Assembly (NCBI GenBank): GCA_902778535.1 | Contig: CACYYG010000019.1 | Location: 46,819 to 110,818, forward strand | Origin: an uncultured Prevotellaceae bacterium | Lineage (GTDB): Bacteria > Bacteroidota > Bacteroidia > Bacteroidales > Bacteroidaceae | DNA: 64,000 nucleotides | Direction of reading: 5' to 3' | Part shown: positions 1 through 8,151 of the stretch, piece by piece | Layout of the letters: the number at the start of each line of letters is the position of its first letter | Position numbering within the stretch: position 1 is the first letter of the stretch | Notes under the pieces: model-generated | Told to the model about the DNA's origin: nothing | What the model saw: the letters and a program-made list of their open reading frames with translations, nothing else | Database searches by the model: none | Program-made: the position numbers and the translations under genes

Positions 1-720
1 CGGCGCACCATTCGCCGATATAGTGACCGGCCTGTGGACGATGGCCTTCTGGAAAGTCTCATCGATGAAGCCACACGCACGCAGACAATGGGCAACCTGC
101 AGCTCTACAGCGTCGTCATCACCCGCTCGCAGGAGATGAAGGAGAAACTGTCGCCGGCACACTTCAACCAGCCTATGGTGATGCAGGCCCCTGTGGTGCT
201 TACCGTCTGTGCCGACTTCAACCGTACAAGCCAGTGGGCACGATGCCGCCAGGCCGAGCCGGGCTACGACAATTTCCTTTCATTCATCAATGCCGCCACC
301 GATGCGCTGCTCTTCACCCAGACGCTATGCTGTCGCCTCGATGAGGAAGGGCTGGGCTACTGCTACCTTGGCACCACCGTTTATCAGCCGCAGCTCATCA
401 TCGACATCCTGCAACTGCCCAAGCTGGTGATGCCAGTCGCCACGCTTACCGTCGGCTGGCCCGACGAGAATCCTCCGCAGAGCGACCGTCTGCCGCTGAA
501 AGCTCTTGTCCACAACGAGACCTATCAGGACTACACGCCGCAGACGATAGATCAGTTTTATGAATACAAGGAAAACCTGCCCGAGAACCGGCATTTCGTT
601 GAAATCAACAACAAGCAGACGCTGGCGCAGGTCTTCACCGACATCCGCTACACCCGCAGCGACAACGAGGCAATGAGTCAGGGCCTGTTTGACGCCCTGC
701 GTCATCAGGGATTCCTGTAA
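1..720 (+). CDS. Nitroreductase family protein, 5' end cut by window
   Basis: The frame is open from base 1, so the true start lies outside the window; a GTG at 34 is only an internal codon. The visible 239 residues begin with RRTIRRYSDRPV, the classic FMN-binding N-terminus of the nitroreductase family, and contain LGTTVYQPQLIIDILQLP followed by a VGWPDENPP segment, as in NfsA/Frp-like flavin reductases. The family uses FMN and NAD(P)H to reduce nitro compounds, quinones or flavins in the cytoplasm; the substrate here is unknown. Only a few residues are likely missing. The gene is convergent with the GH5 gene and their 3' ends overlap by 16 bp. Confidence 0.85.
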   Translation, partial: RRTIRRYSDRPVDDGLLESLIDEATRTQTMGNLQLYSVVITRSQEMKEKLSPAHFNQPMVMQAPVVLTVCADFNRTSQWARCRQAEPGYDNFLSFINAATDALLFTQTLCCRLDEEGLGYCYLGTTVYQPQLIIDILQLPKLVMPVATLTVGWPDENPPQSDRLPLKALVHNETYQDYTPQTIDQFYEYKENLPENRHFVEINNKQTLAQVFTDIRYTRSDNEAMSQGLFDALRHQGFL

Positions 721-2063
721 ACTTTCCTCACCGTTCCGTCTGCCTCACGGATGATGTTCAATCCACGCTGTGGGGCTGGTAGCCTGTGTCCAGAAAGGCT
801 ATAGTAGACATCTGGCTGCGAGGGGCTGGCTTCTATGTGAGTGATGCCCTGATAGCCTTCATCGCCGTAGTAGCCCTTGATGATGGCATCCTTCAGGTCG
901 GCCTCGTTGAATTCAGGAACAGAGCGGTGCTGGCCGTCAGAGAGTCCCATCCAGTAGAATGTTCCCATGTTGTTGGCCTTCGCCTGTTCCACGAAATAGC
1001 GGGCAAAGGCAAGCATATTGCTGTGATAGTTGGCGTATCCGTTTTCAGTCGAGGTTCCCCACTCGCCAAAGATGACGGGTGCGCCTTTCAGGTTCGTCTT
1101 CAGTGCGCTGATTGTCTGTTTCACCTCGCTCTTGGCAGAGGAGAGGCTCTTCACGTCGATATAGCTGTGCACCTCGAAGATGAGGTGGTCCTTCACATTG
1201 TCTGCGGGCAACTTCAGCTTCTTCAGAGGGTCTTGCAGGTGCGAGCTCCACGTGCCGCTGCCGCTACTTGCGCTGTAGGTGCTGACGATGAGGTTGCGCT
1301 GTGCGTTGTTGCCGCCCGTTGCGCGGACAGCATCGACAAAGCTCTGGGCATAGCTGTTGATGGCATTGTAGGCTGAAGTGGCTACGCTGCTGTTGTAGTT
1401 GTTGGGGGCTGCAAACGATGCAAAACACCACGAATCATAGGTGTCGAGCATCTCGTTGTAGCCCTCGAAGAGCAGATGCTCGTCATAGTCCTTGAACTCC
1501 TCGGCAATCTGCCTCCAAACCTCCTCGTAGCGCTCCTTCTGCTTGGCATAGTCGGCCTCGCTGGCAATGAGCCACGCTGTGCTGGAGGCTCCTGTGTCGT
1601 GATGAATGTTGAGGATGCAGTACATGTCTTGACTGATGACGTAGTCTACCACCTCATGTACGCGCTTCATCCAGGCCGTCTGAATCTTCGTGCCGATGTC
1701 GTCGTTGGCCATATCCCACACCGTACCCGTCAGCTGGAACTTTGCCTCCATGTGCGGATACCACGTCACAGGCACGCGGATGGCGTTGAAACCCGCCTCC
1801 TTGAACAGTTTCATCAGCTCGGGCTTTGTCACGGGCTGTCCCCACGCCGTCTCATAGTCTTTAGGCGTGCGTTGCGACCATTTCTCAATCCACATGTTGT
1901 TCACATCGCCCGAATTGCTGTCGAGCGTATTGCCCAGGTTCCAGCCTACCCGCATATTGGCAACGGCCTCTGTCGCCGTTTCGAAATCGTCGGCCAGCAT
2001 CGTCTGACTGCCCATTACCATCAGGGCAATGAATAGCATCTTCTTCAATAATGTCGTGTGCAT
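705..2063 (-). CDS. Secreted GH5-family endoglucanase (cellulase)
   Basis: 452 residues. MHTTLLKKMLFIALMVMGS gives a signal peptide, followed by RVGWNLGNTLDS, the hallmark of GH5 cellulases. The likely acid/base is E204 (GYNEML) and the nucleophile E334 (IFGEWGTS), the two expected glutamates. It should hydrolyse beta-1,4-glucan outside the cytoplasm; xyloglucan or mannan activity cannot be excluded. The last ~30 residues (YYSLSGHRLPAP...GLNII) form the short C-terminal tail seen on three other secreted proteins here. Start chosen at 2063: an ATG at 2081 lies almost on the expected transcription start, and longer versions run through the promoter. Its 3' end overlaps the nitroreductase gene. 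Confidence 0.9.
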   Translation of the reverse strand: MHTTLLKKMLFIALMVMGSQTMLADDFETATEAVANMRVGWNLGNTLDSNSGDVNNMWIEKWSQRTPKDYETAWGQPVTKPELMKLFKEAGFNAIRVPVTWYPHMEAKFQLTGTVWDMANDDIGTKIQTAWMKRVHEVVDYVISQDMYCILNIHHDTGASSTAWLIASEADYAKQKERYEEVWRQIAEEFKDYDEHLLFEGYNEMLDTYDSWCFASFAAPNNYNSSVATSAYNAINSYAQSFVDAVRATGGNNAQRNLIVSTYSASSGSGTWSSHLQDPLKKLKLPADNVKDHLIFEVHSYIDVKSLSSAKSEVKQTISALKTNLKGAPVIFGEWGTSTENGYANYHSNMLAFARYFVEQAKANNMGTFYWMGLSDGQHRSVPEFNEADLKDAIIKGYYGDEGYQGITHIEASPSQPDVYYSLSGHRLPAPQRGLNIIREADGTVRKVYRNP

Positions 2064-2088
2064 ATTATTCTTCCGATTCATTCTGCTG

Positions 2089-2096
2089 CAAAGGTA
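2089..2096 (-). promoter_or_regulatory. -7 box TACCTTTG of GH5 gene
   Basis: Perfect match to the Bacteroidota TAnnTTTG box, 26 bp upstream of the chosen GH5 start. It fixes the start choice, because ATG codons at or upstream of it would not be translated. Confidence 0.75.
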
Positions 2097-2203
2097 GGCC
2101 TTTCTTTTGAAACAGCCAAATGATTCTATACGAAAATGGCAAAACCATACCATTCTTATGAAGGTAATTTAGCACGATGATGCCCAAAAGCTTCAAAACA
2201 TCG

Positions 2204-2286
2204 GTAACCACGTGGGTTACTAACTGTAACCACGTGGGTTACTGTCAGTAACCATGCGGGTTACAGTTAGTAACCCACGTGGTTAT
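2204..2286. repeat. Palindrome array A1, four 17-bp units at 22-bp period
   Basis: Units start at 2204, 2226, 2248 and 2270, each close to GTAACCACGTGGGTTAC or its reverse complement, separated by 5-nt spacers (TAACT, TGTCA, AGTTA). Each unit can fold as a 6-bp stem with a 5-nt loop; unit 3 has ATGCG as its core and unit 4 is inverted. The array is preceded by CTTCAAAACATCG, which also precedes array A2. It lies between the oadA-like terminator and the GH5 promoter. Confidence 0.95.
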
Positions 2287-2330
2287 GAGCTCAACCACAC
2301 ATGGTTTGTGGTGAACTGAGCGTTATAATA

Positions 2331-2386
2331 CCAAACAAAACAAGAAACAGCCAGGTTTTAGTCTGGCTGTTTCTTGTTTTGCTTGG
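2331..2386 (-). terminator. Long stem-loop downstream of the oadA-like gene
   Basis: Inverted repeat with 24-bp arms (2331-2354 and 2363-2386, one mismatch) and an 8-nt loop, built around AACAGCCAG/CTGGCTGTT and flanked by T- and A-rich tracts. It lies 43 bp past the stop of the minus-strand oadA-like gene and probably terminates it. Confidence 0.75.
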
Positions 2387-2428
2387 TTTTGTTTCAGACG
2401 CGAAGTGCGTTATGACGCAGTCTGGTTA

Positions 2429-4207
2429 TTACGCTGTGCGTTCTATCCAGGCGATGGTGTCGCCCTGACGGATCTGCTGTCCGGGCTTGACGCTGATGTC
2501 GACCAGCTTGCCACCGAGGGCAGCGGGAATCTCGACAATCTCGCCCCACTTCGTCTGCAGATAGCAAAAGATGTCGCCCTCCTTGTAGGTCTGACCGATG
2601 AACGGCTCAATGCAGGCAGCGGGAACGCCCTCGCCGCCAAAGCTCCAGATGAGCTGTCCGGCCAGCGGGCTCTTCACGGCGTCGGCTTTGGCGTGCTTGA
2701 AGGCAGCCAGCTCTTCGGGGCTGATTTTTGCACCGCCCAGCTTGGCGTCCTTTGCCTTCTGAATGTCGGCCAGCAGCTGCTTCTTCGCCTGGCCGCTCTT
2801 GAACGGACGGTACTGCTCGGGGTGCATGGCCAGCTCGAACAGCTCTTCGTTGTCCTGGCCGTAGTCCCAGCCGTTCTCGTCCATCTCCTTCTTGAATCCT
2901 TCGAGGGCATTGGGCAGCAGCGTGTGCGGGTCGACGTCGGTGAACTCGCGTCCCTGCTTCTTGGCCAGCTCGACGAACTCGGGATCGATGGTGCCGGGCA
3001 CCTTGCCGCTCTTGCCGAGAATCATGCCCCAGATGGCGTCGTCCATCATCACGTAGCGGCCCTTGCCCTGCTCCATCGTGAGGAGGTTCATCAGGGCGAT
3101 GTTCTTCGTGTACTGCGAGAACGGCGTGACCAGTGGAGGATAACCCACGCGAGGCCATACGTACTCTACCTCGTTGAACAGCTTCACCAGCATGTCGTCC
3201 ATCGTCAGCTCGGCCTCGCCTTTCTGCGTGCGCAGCTTGTTGATCATTTTCTGAATGGGGCCGAGGTCAGCCATCATAGAGCCCATCATGCCGCCAGGCA
3301 GTCCGCTGCCCAGTAGCAACGACGACATGTGCTTGTTGGCAGGATTGATGAAGTAGCCCAGCCAGTCGTCGATGAACTCCTGAGTGAGCGTGCGGGCCTG
3401 CATGTAGGCGTTCATGTTGAGGTCGGCCACTTCGAAGCCCTCGTTCTTCAGCATCGACTGCACGGAGATGATGTCGGGATGCACCTTGCCCCAGCTGAGC
3501 GGCTCGATGGCGGTGTCGATGATGTCGGCACCGTTGTTGCACACCTCGAGGATGCTGGCCATCGAGAGACCCGGGCCGCTGTGGCCGTGATACTGGATGA
3601 TGATGTCGGGGTGCTTCGTCTTGATGCTCTTCGTCAGGGCGCCGAGCAGGGCTGGCTGGCCGATGCCGGCCATATCCTTCAGGCAGATTTCCTCAGCACC
3701 TGCGGCGATGACCTCATCGGCAATGGCTGAGTAGTATTCCACCGTGTGCACAGGGCTCGTAGTGATGCAGAGTGTGGCCTGCGGAATCATGCCGGCAGCC
3801 TTTGCCCACTTGATGGAGGGGATGATGTTGCGCGTGTCGTTGAGGCCGCAGAAGATGCGCGGGATGTCCACACCCTGGGCCTTCTTCACCTTGTACATCA
3901 GCTCGCGCACGTCGTCGGGCACGGGATACATGCGCAGGGCGTTGAGGCCGCGGTCGAGCATGTGGGTCTGGATGCCCACTTCGTTGAAGGGCTTACAGAA
4001 GGCACGCACGGCCAGATTGGGGTTCTCGCCTGCCATGAGGTTCACCTGCTCAAAGGCGCCGCCGTTGGTTTCCACGCGGGCAAAGCAGCCCATATCGATG
4101 ATGACGGGCGCGATGCGCTCTAACTGATCCTTGCGGGGCTGGAACTTGCCGCTCGACTGCCACATATCGCGGTAGACAAGGCTAAACTTGATTTTCTTCT
4201 TTCCCAT
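2429..4207 (-). CDS. Oxaloacetate decarboxylase alpha / pyruvate carboxylase subunit B-like carboxyltransferase
   Basis: 592 residues. The N-terminal TIM barrel has the carboxyltransferase features of OadA/PycB: RDMWQS (residues 13-18), a conserved LKDMAG containing K177, and the metal-binding HGH at 207-209. This domain moves a carboxyl group between carboxybiotin and pyruvate/oxaloacetate. The C-terminal ~78 residues look like a biotinyl domain, but the usual AMKM site reads QTKWG: the lysine (K553) is kept and the flanking methionines are lost. Biotinylation is therefore doubtful and a separate carrier protein may serve the enzyme. No OadB, OadG or biotin carboxylase gene is adjacent. Monocistronic, with its own promoter and terminator. 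Confidence 0.85.
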   Translation of the reverse strand: MGKKKIKFSLVYRDMWQSSGKFQPRKDQLERIAPVIIDMGCFARVETNGGAFEQVNLMAGENPNLAVRAFCKPFNEVGIQTHMLDRGLNALRMYPVPDDVRELMYKVKKAQGVDIPRIFCGLNDTRNIIPSIKWAKAAGMIPQATLCITTSPVHTVEYYSAIADEVIAAGAEEICLKDMAGIGQPALLGALTKSIKTKHPDIIIQYHGHSGPGLSMASILEVCNNGADIIDTAIEPLSWGKVHPDIISVQSMLKNEGFEVADLNMNAYMQARTLTQEFIDDWLGYFINPANKHMSSLLLGSGLPGGMMGSMMADLGPIQKMINKLRTQKGEAELTMDDMLVKLFNEVEYVWPRVGYPPLVTPFSQYTKNIALMNLLTMEQGKGRYVMMDDAIWGMILGKSGKVPGTIDPEFVELAKKQGREFTDVDPHTLLPNALEGFKKEMDENGWDYGQDNEELFELAMHPEQYRPFKSGQAKKQLLADIQKAKDAKLGGAKISPEELAAFKHAKADAVKSPLAGQLIWSFGGEGVPAACIEPFIGQTYKEGDIFCYLQTKWGEIVEIPAALGGKLVDISVKPGQQIRQGDTIAWIERTA

Positions 4208-4243
4208 AGTCTTAAATTTTGGATTTTTTGGCTTTTAGTGATG

Positions 4244-4251
4244 CAAAGGTA
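4244..4251 (-). promoter_or_regulatory. -7 box TACCTTTG of the oadA-like gene
   Basis: Perfect TACCTTTG on the minus strand, 37 bp upstream of the ATG at 4207, preceded by an A/T-rich region. Confidence 0.7.
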
Positions 4252-4369
4252 CGAAAAAGTTAAAAGCTGAAAGTTTAAAGTTGAAAGTTTTTTTTCTTCT
4301 TTGCGTGAAAAAAAGTTAAGGCTGGCAAGATAAGTCCTCATGCCTCGCTCCTAACTCCCAACTATTCAT

Positions 4370-4377
4370 TATCTTTG
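4370..4377 (+). promoter_or_regulatory. -7 box TATCTTTG of lipoprotein gene
   Basis: TATCTTTG on the plus strand, 23 bp before the ATG at 4401. It is divergent from the oadA-like promoter. Confidence 0.65.
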
Positions 4378-4400
4378 CGCCAAATAAAGAAACAATCATC

Positions 4401-5147
4401 ATGCAGATGAAGCACTTCTCACTCTTGACCCTGATGGTGGCGACGTTTATCGTGATGGCGTGCCAGCAGCAGAAAAACATGCCGCCGCTAAAGCAGACAA
4501 AGACAATTGACAGCAGTGACAGCACCTTATACGGACTGATATGCGAGGGCAGCAACGACTCGATTCTTGTCTTTCTGCCCGACCCCTACGACGGCTCTGA
4601 TCCCGATACGCTTGATATTCTGTACGCCTCGCGGCAGCATCAGGTCTTCGGACGCCTGCAAGTGGGCGACCGCGTGGCCATTATGCCTGATACTGTAGGA
4701 AATAAGCGGGCGTCGGTGGTCATCGTTACGCAGGACTTGCAGCAACAATGGTGCTACAAGGTGAAGCCACGCATACGCCGCAGGGCAGAAATGGTGAACG
4801 ATAGCGTAGGGCTGACCTACTGGGAACTGCCCGACACATTGCAGCAGCAGCTCATCGCTGAGCGTGAATATGGCTTTACGCTGAAAGCCGACAGTGTGGC
4901 TATGCCCATCGGCATGCGTCAGGCTCACACCGACGAGGATAGTCCCGTAGAGTATCCGCCGATGAAACGCTACAGGCAGTGGTACATACACAACGGCCGT
5001 TTGTTCTTGGTTGAAACCAGCATTGACTCTTTGGGCAATATCAAACCTATTGCCACAGATACTGCCGAACTGGTAGAGCTTACTCCCGACACGCTGGTGC
5101 TCCGTATGTCCGACGGACTGCACGGATATTACCGCAAGGCGGAATAA
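4401..5147 (+). CDS. Predicted lipoprotein, possibly lipocalin-like
   Basis: 248 residues. A signal peptide ends in the lipobox VMAC, with C21 as the lipidated cysteine (C19 if translation starts at the second ATG, 4407). The mature part is rich in short beta-like segments. The C-terminal half (YRQWYIHNGRLFLVETS ... LVLRMSDGLHGYYRK) resembles the lipocalin-like domain of Bacteroidota lipoproteins, where the strand pattern 'TLVLR..DG..GYYRK' is common. No catalytic motif is visible. It is convergent with the phosphatase gene, with 2 bp between stops. Function not recognised. Confidence 0.75.
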   Translation: MQMKHFSLLTLMVATFIVMACQQQKNMPPLKQTKTIDSSDSTLYGLICEGSNDSILVFLPDPYDGSDPDTLDILYASRQHQVFGRLQVGDRVAIMPDTVGNKRASVVIVTQDLQQQWCYKVKPRIRRRAEMVNDSVGLTYWELPDTLQQQLIAEREYGFTLKADSVAMPIGMRQAHTDEDSPVEYPPMKRYRQWYIHNGRLFLVETSIDSLGNIKPIATDTAELVELTPDTLVLRMSDGLHGYYRKAE

Positions 5148-5149
5148 AG

Positions 5150-5599
5150 CTATTTGCAGGCTGCCAGCAATGCCTGACAGCCGAGGAGAACGTCCTGCCA
5201 AGTGGCTTCAAAGTCGCCTGTGTACCAAGGGTCGGCCACATCGCCGGGACGATTCGTATAATCCATCAACTTTACTATCTTATTTTCCGGGTCGCCGCCG
5301 CAGATGCGTCGCATGTTGCGGATGTTCCAATCGTCCATACCAATGAGCAGGTCGAAACGCTGATAGTCGGCGCGCGTCATCTGGCGTGAAGTCTTTCCCT
5401 GACAGCCAATGCCGTGCTCAGCCAGCTTGCGGCGGGCAGGCGGATAGACGGGATTGCCTATCTCCTCAGTGGAAGTGGCGGCGGACTCAATATAGAACTG
5501 GTGCTCCAGATGAGCCTGGAACACCAGTTCTTTCATTACAAATTCTGCCATCGGACTGCGACAGATGTTGCCGTGACAGACGAAGAGTATTCGTTTCAT
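5150..5599 (-). CDS. Low-molecular-weight protein-tyrosine phosphatase
   Basis: 149 residues, the usual length. The P-loop CHGNICRS is at residues 8-15 (nucleophile C8, R14) and the general acid is D123 in a DP pair, both as required for the LMW-PTP fold. It dephosphorylates phosphotyrosine proteins, or small acyl phosphates, in the cytoplasm. It is the last gene of the EIIC-kduI-exuT transcription unit (7 bp after the permease stop), so its link to uronate metabolism is positional only. It could also be the partner of the tyrosine kinase at 59-61.6 kb, since Wzb-type phosphatases belong to this family; that is inference. Confidence 0.93.
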   Translation of the reverse strand: MKRILFVCHGNICRSPMAEFVMKELVFQAHLEHQFYIESAATSTEEIGNPVYPPARRKLAEHGIGCQGKTSRQMTRADYQRFDLLIGMDDWNIRNMRRICGGDPENKIVKLMDYTNRPGDVADPWYTGDFEATWQDVLLGCQALLAACK

Positions 5600-5606
5600 G
5601 TTCAGA

Positions 5607-7160
5607 TTACTCCAACACGATGGGCTTGTACTTCGGCACGAGGCTCTTCATGATGAACCAGCCGATGAGGTAGGCCACGGCGCAGATGCTGAACACCACC
5701 ATATAGGCGGCGGGCTTGCCCTCGAAGCCAAAGGCCGACCATGGCTCGGTGAGCATCTGGCCACCATGATCGGTGACAAACTGCATCATATCTGATGCCA
5801 ATGTTCCAGGCTCGATAGTTCCTTTGTCCAAGCCAAAAGCCTTCTCAATGTTGTCGCGCGTCATCACCAGTGTCTCGTTGTTGAACGAGAAGGAACCGGC
5901 AGCCCAGTCAAAGAAGTTGCCAGAACCTTTGTTGATGGCAAAAGAACCGAGACCACCAGCCATGGAACCGATGCCGGTAATGGTGCCGATGGTTGACTTG
6001 GGGAACATGTCGCCAATAGTTGAGAATAGGTTGGCCGACCAAGCCTGATGCCCGGCGCCGAGCAGACCAATCAGAATTGCGGGCCACCATGCACTGATGC
6101 CGCCGAGAGGCTGTGCCAACAGGCCCAGCAGCGGGAAGCAGGCGAAAATGAGCATGGCGCGCATGCGACCCAGATAGGGGTTCATGCCTTTCTTCTCAAC
6201 GAAATAGGTGGGCAGGTAGCCACCGCCGATGCTGACGACGGTAACGATGGCGTAGAGCGTGAGGATGAGCAGGATGCCCATCGTAGAGTCGCTGGTGTAG
6301 CCATACTGGTCGCTGAAATAGGCTGGGGCCCAGAATAGGAAGAACCACCACACGCCGTCGGTCATCAGCTTACCCACGATGAACGACCACGTCTGCTTGT
6401 ACTTGAAGCACTGCCAGAAGGGGATGGTCTTCTCCTCCTTCACATTTTCGCGGTCCTGCACATTGGCAATGTCATTGTCCTGTTCAATATAGTTCAGCTC
6501 AGCCTGGTTCACACGCTTGTTCTTGGCGGGTTTGTCGTAGAGCCATGCCCAGAGACCCATCCAGAAGAAGCCTAATGCACCGATGACGATGAATGCCATC
6601 TCCCAGCCCCAGGCACGGGCCAGCAGGGGAATGGTGGCAGGAGCGGCGAGAGCACCGACGCTGGCACCGCTGTTGAAGATGGAGGTGGAGAAGGCACGGT
6701 CTTTCTTAGGGAAGTACTCAGCCGTTACCTTGATGGCGGCGGGGAAGTTGCCGGCTTCGCCAACGGCCAGGATGAGACGGCAGGAAAGGAACAGCCACAC
6801 GGAGATGGTGGTCAGGGCGGTGATGCTGCCACCGGCAAAGGCCAGGGCACCCCATCCGCAGAAGGCATGCAGGCAGGCGCCTACCGACCATACGAAGATG
6901 GCAATGAGGTAACCCTTCTTCGTGCCCATCCAGTCGATGAATTTTCCGGCAAAGAGGTTGGCCACAGCATAGAAGATGGAGAACAGGCCAGTGATGGTGC
7001 CGTAGTGGGCATCGGTCCAGTGGAAGTCGGGTGCGATGAAGTCTTTCCATGTCAGGGAAAGCACCTGGCGGTCCATGTAATTGATGGTGGTGGCCAGGAA
7101 GAGCAGTCCGCAGATGACCCAGCGGAAGTTGCTCATTTTGGTTGTTTGAATCGGTGTCAT
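5607..7160 (-). CDS. MFS permease, ExuT-like hexuronate transporter
   Basis: 517 residues with about 12 predicted membrane segments. INYMDRQVLSLTWKDF followed by the GKFIDWMGTKKGY loop is typical of the anion:cation symporter (ACS) family, whose members include ExuT (galacturonate/glucuronate). A soluble, charged central loop (around residues 220-245, ending in KEEKTIPFW) separates the two six-helix halves, as in the family. It probably imports hexuronates or keto-uronates by H+ symport across the inner membrane. It sits 4 bp downstream of kduI, which supports a role in pectin-derived uronate use. MFS class is certain; the substrate is inferred. Confidence 0.88.
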   Translation of the reverse strand: MTPIQTTKMSNFRWVICGLLFLATTINYMDRQVLSLTWKDFIAPDFHWTDAHYGTITGLFSIFYAVANLFAGKFIDWMGTKKGYLIAIFVWSVGACLHAFCGWGALAFAGGSITALTTISVWLFLSCRLILAVGEAGNFPAAIKVTAEYFPKKDRAFSTSIFNSGASVGALAAPATIPLLARAWGWEMAFIVIGALGFFWMGLWAWLYDKPAKNKRVNQAELNYIEQDNDIANVQDRENVKEEKTIPFWQCFKYKQTWSFIVGKLMTDGVWWFFLFWAPAYFSDQYGYTSDSTMGILLILTLYAIVTVVSIGGGYLPTYFVEKKGMNPYLGRMRAMLIFACFPLLGLLAQPLGGISAWWPAILIGLLGAGHQAWSANLFSTIGDMFPKSTIGTITGIGSMAGGLGSFAINKGSGNFFDWAAGSFSFNNETLVMTRDNIEKAFGLDKGTIEPGTLASDMMQFVTDHGGQMLTEPWSAFGFEGKPAAYMVVFSICAVAYLIGWFIMKSLVPKYKPIVLE

Positions 7161-7164
7161 AAGT

Positions 7165-8139
7165 TTACTTGATGTCGATTACAGGAATGTTGTCCTTATC
7201 GTTGTAGTACAGGTTCTCGCCTGCCATGCCCCAAATGAAAGTGTAGTAGTAGGTGCCGGCTGCGGCGTGTATGCTCCACTCGGGCGACATGATGGCCTGC
7301 TCGTTGTGCAGCCAGACGACGCGGCTCTCCTGCGGCTCACCCATGATGTGGGCGATGGTCTGTTCCTGCGGCAGGTTGAAGTAGTAGTAAGCCTCGATGC
7401 GGCGGCCGTGGGTGTGGGGCGGCATCGTGTTCCAGGCGGCGCCGGGATTCAGCTGCGTCAGGCCGAGCTGCAGCTGGCAGGGGCCTTCCTCCAGCACGTC
7501 GTTGACGATGAGTTTGTAGACGGTGCGGTTGTTGCACTCCTCAAGCGAGCCGACAGGCCCCCAGACGGCAGCCTTCAGCGAACCCTTGCGTCCGTCGAGC
7601 GTAATCCACTGCGTCTTGTAGTGCTGGTGGGCGGTGGCGCTGTTGAGGTAGAACTTGGCGGGTTTCGAGGCATCCTTTGAGCGGAAGAGCACCTCCTTGT
7701 TCACGTCCTTGTCCTTGGCGATGTGGCCGCGGCCGATGTAAAGGGCCTCCTTCGGCGACAGTGCGTATTCCTTGCCGTCGACGATGACTACGCCGTCGCC
7801 CTCGCCGCAGTTCACCACGCCGAGTTCACGGTTGTAGAGGAAATACTTCTCCTTGATGCCCGGGTCAACATCGAGGCCAAGCTCCAGGAAGTTTTCCAAC
7901 TTCAGAGTCTTCGTCACAGGCATGGCGCCACCGAAGATAAAGCGGTCGTAGTGTGAGTAAGTGAGTAAGATGCTGTCAGGAGCCATCACCTTCTCCATGA
8001 CGAAGCGCTCACGCAGTGTCGGCGTGTCATAGTGCTTGACGTCCTCTGGATGACAGGCTGTCTGGAAACTTACTTTCTGCTGTGCATTCATGCCCAGCGC
8101 GCCCAGCAAAAGGGCCATTGAAAGAAATGTTTTTTTCAT
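7165..8139 (-). CDS. kduI: 5-keto-4-deoxyuronate isomerase with signal peptide
   Basis: 324 residues. KduI converts 5-keto-4-deoxyuronate (DKI) to DKII in pectin breakdown. Zinc ligands are intact with exact family spacing: H242 and H244 (PPHTHGRR), E249 and H291. Unlike the ~280-residue cytoplasmic enzyme, this one begins with a clear signal peptide (residues 1-19, [19 protein letters not shown]), so the isomerase probably works in the periplasm. It lies between the orphan EIIC gene (12 bp) and the ExuT-like permease gene (4 bp), suggesting that the product is then imported. Identity is very likely; the location is inferred. Confidence 0.93.
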   Translation of the reverse strand: MKKTFLSMALLLGALGMNAQQKVSFQTACHPEDVKHYDTPTLRERFVMEKVMAPDSILLTYSHYDRFIFGGAMPVTKTLKLENFLELGLDVDPGIKEKYFLYNRELGVVNCGEGDGVVIVDGKEYALSPKEALYIGRGHIAKDKDVNKEVLFRSKDASKPAKFYLNSATAHQHYKTQWITLDGRKGSLKAAVWGPVGSLEECNNRTVYKLIVNDVLEEGPCQLQLGLTQLNPGAAWNTMPPHTHGRRIEAYYYFNLPQEQTIAHIMGEPQESRVVWLHNEQAIMSPEWSIHAAAGTYYYTFIWGMAGENLYYNDKDNIPVIDIK

Positions 8140-8151
8140 TTTATGCTTGTA

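Noticed and set aside
2204-2286. Palindrome arrays as CRISPR arrays
   Set aside because: Units are 17 bp with 5-nt spacers, far below CRISPR sizes, spacers are reused, and no cas genes are present.
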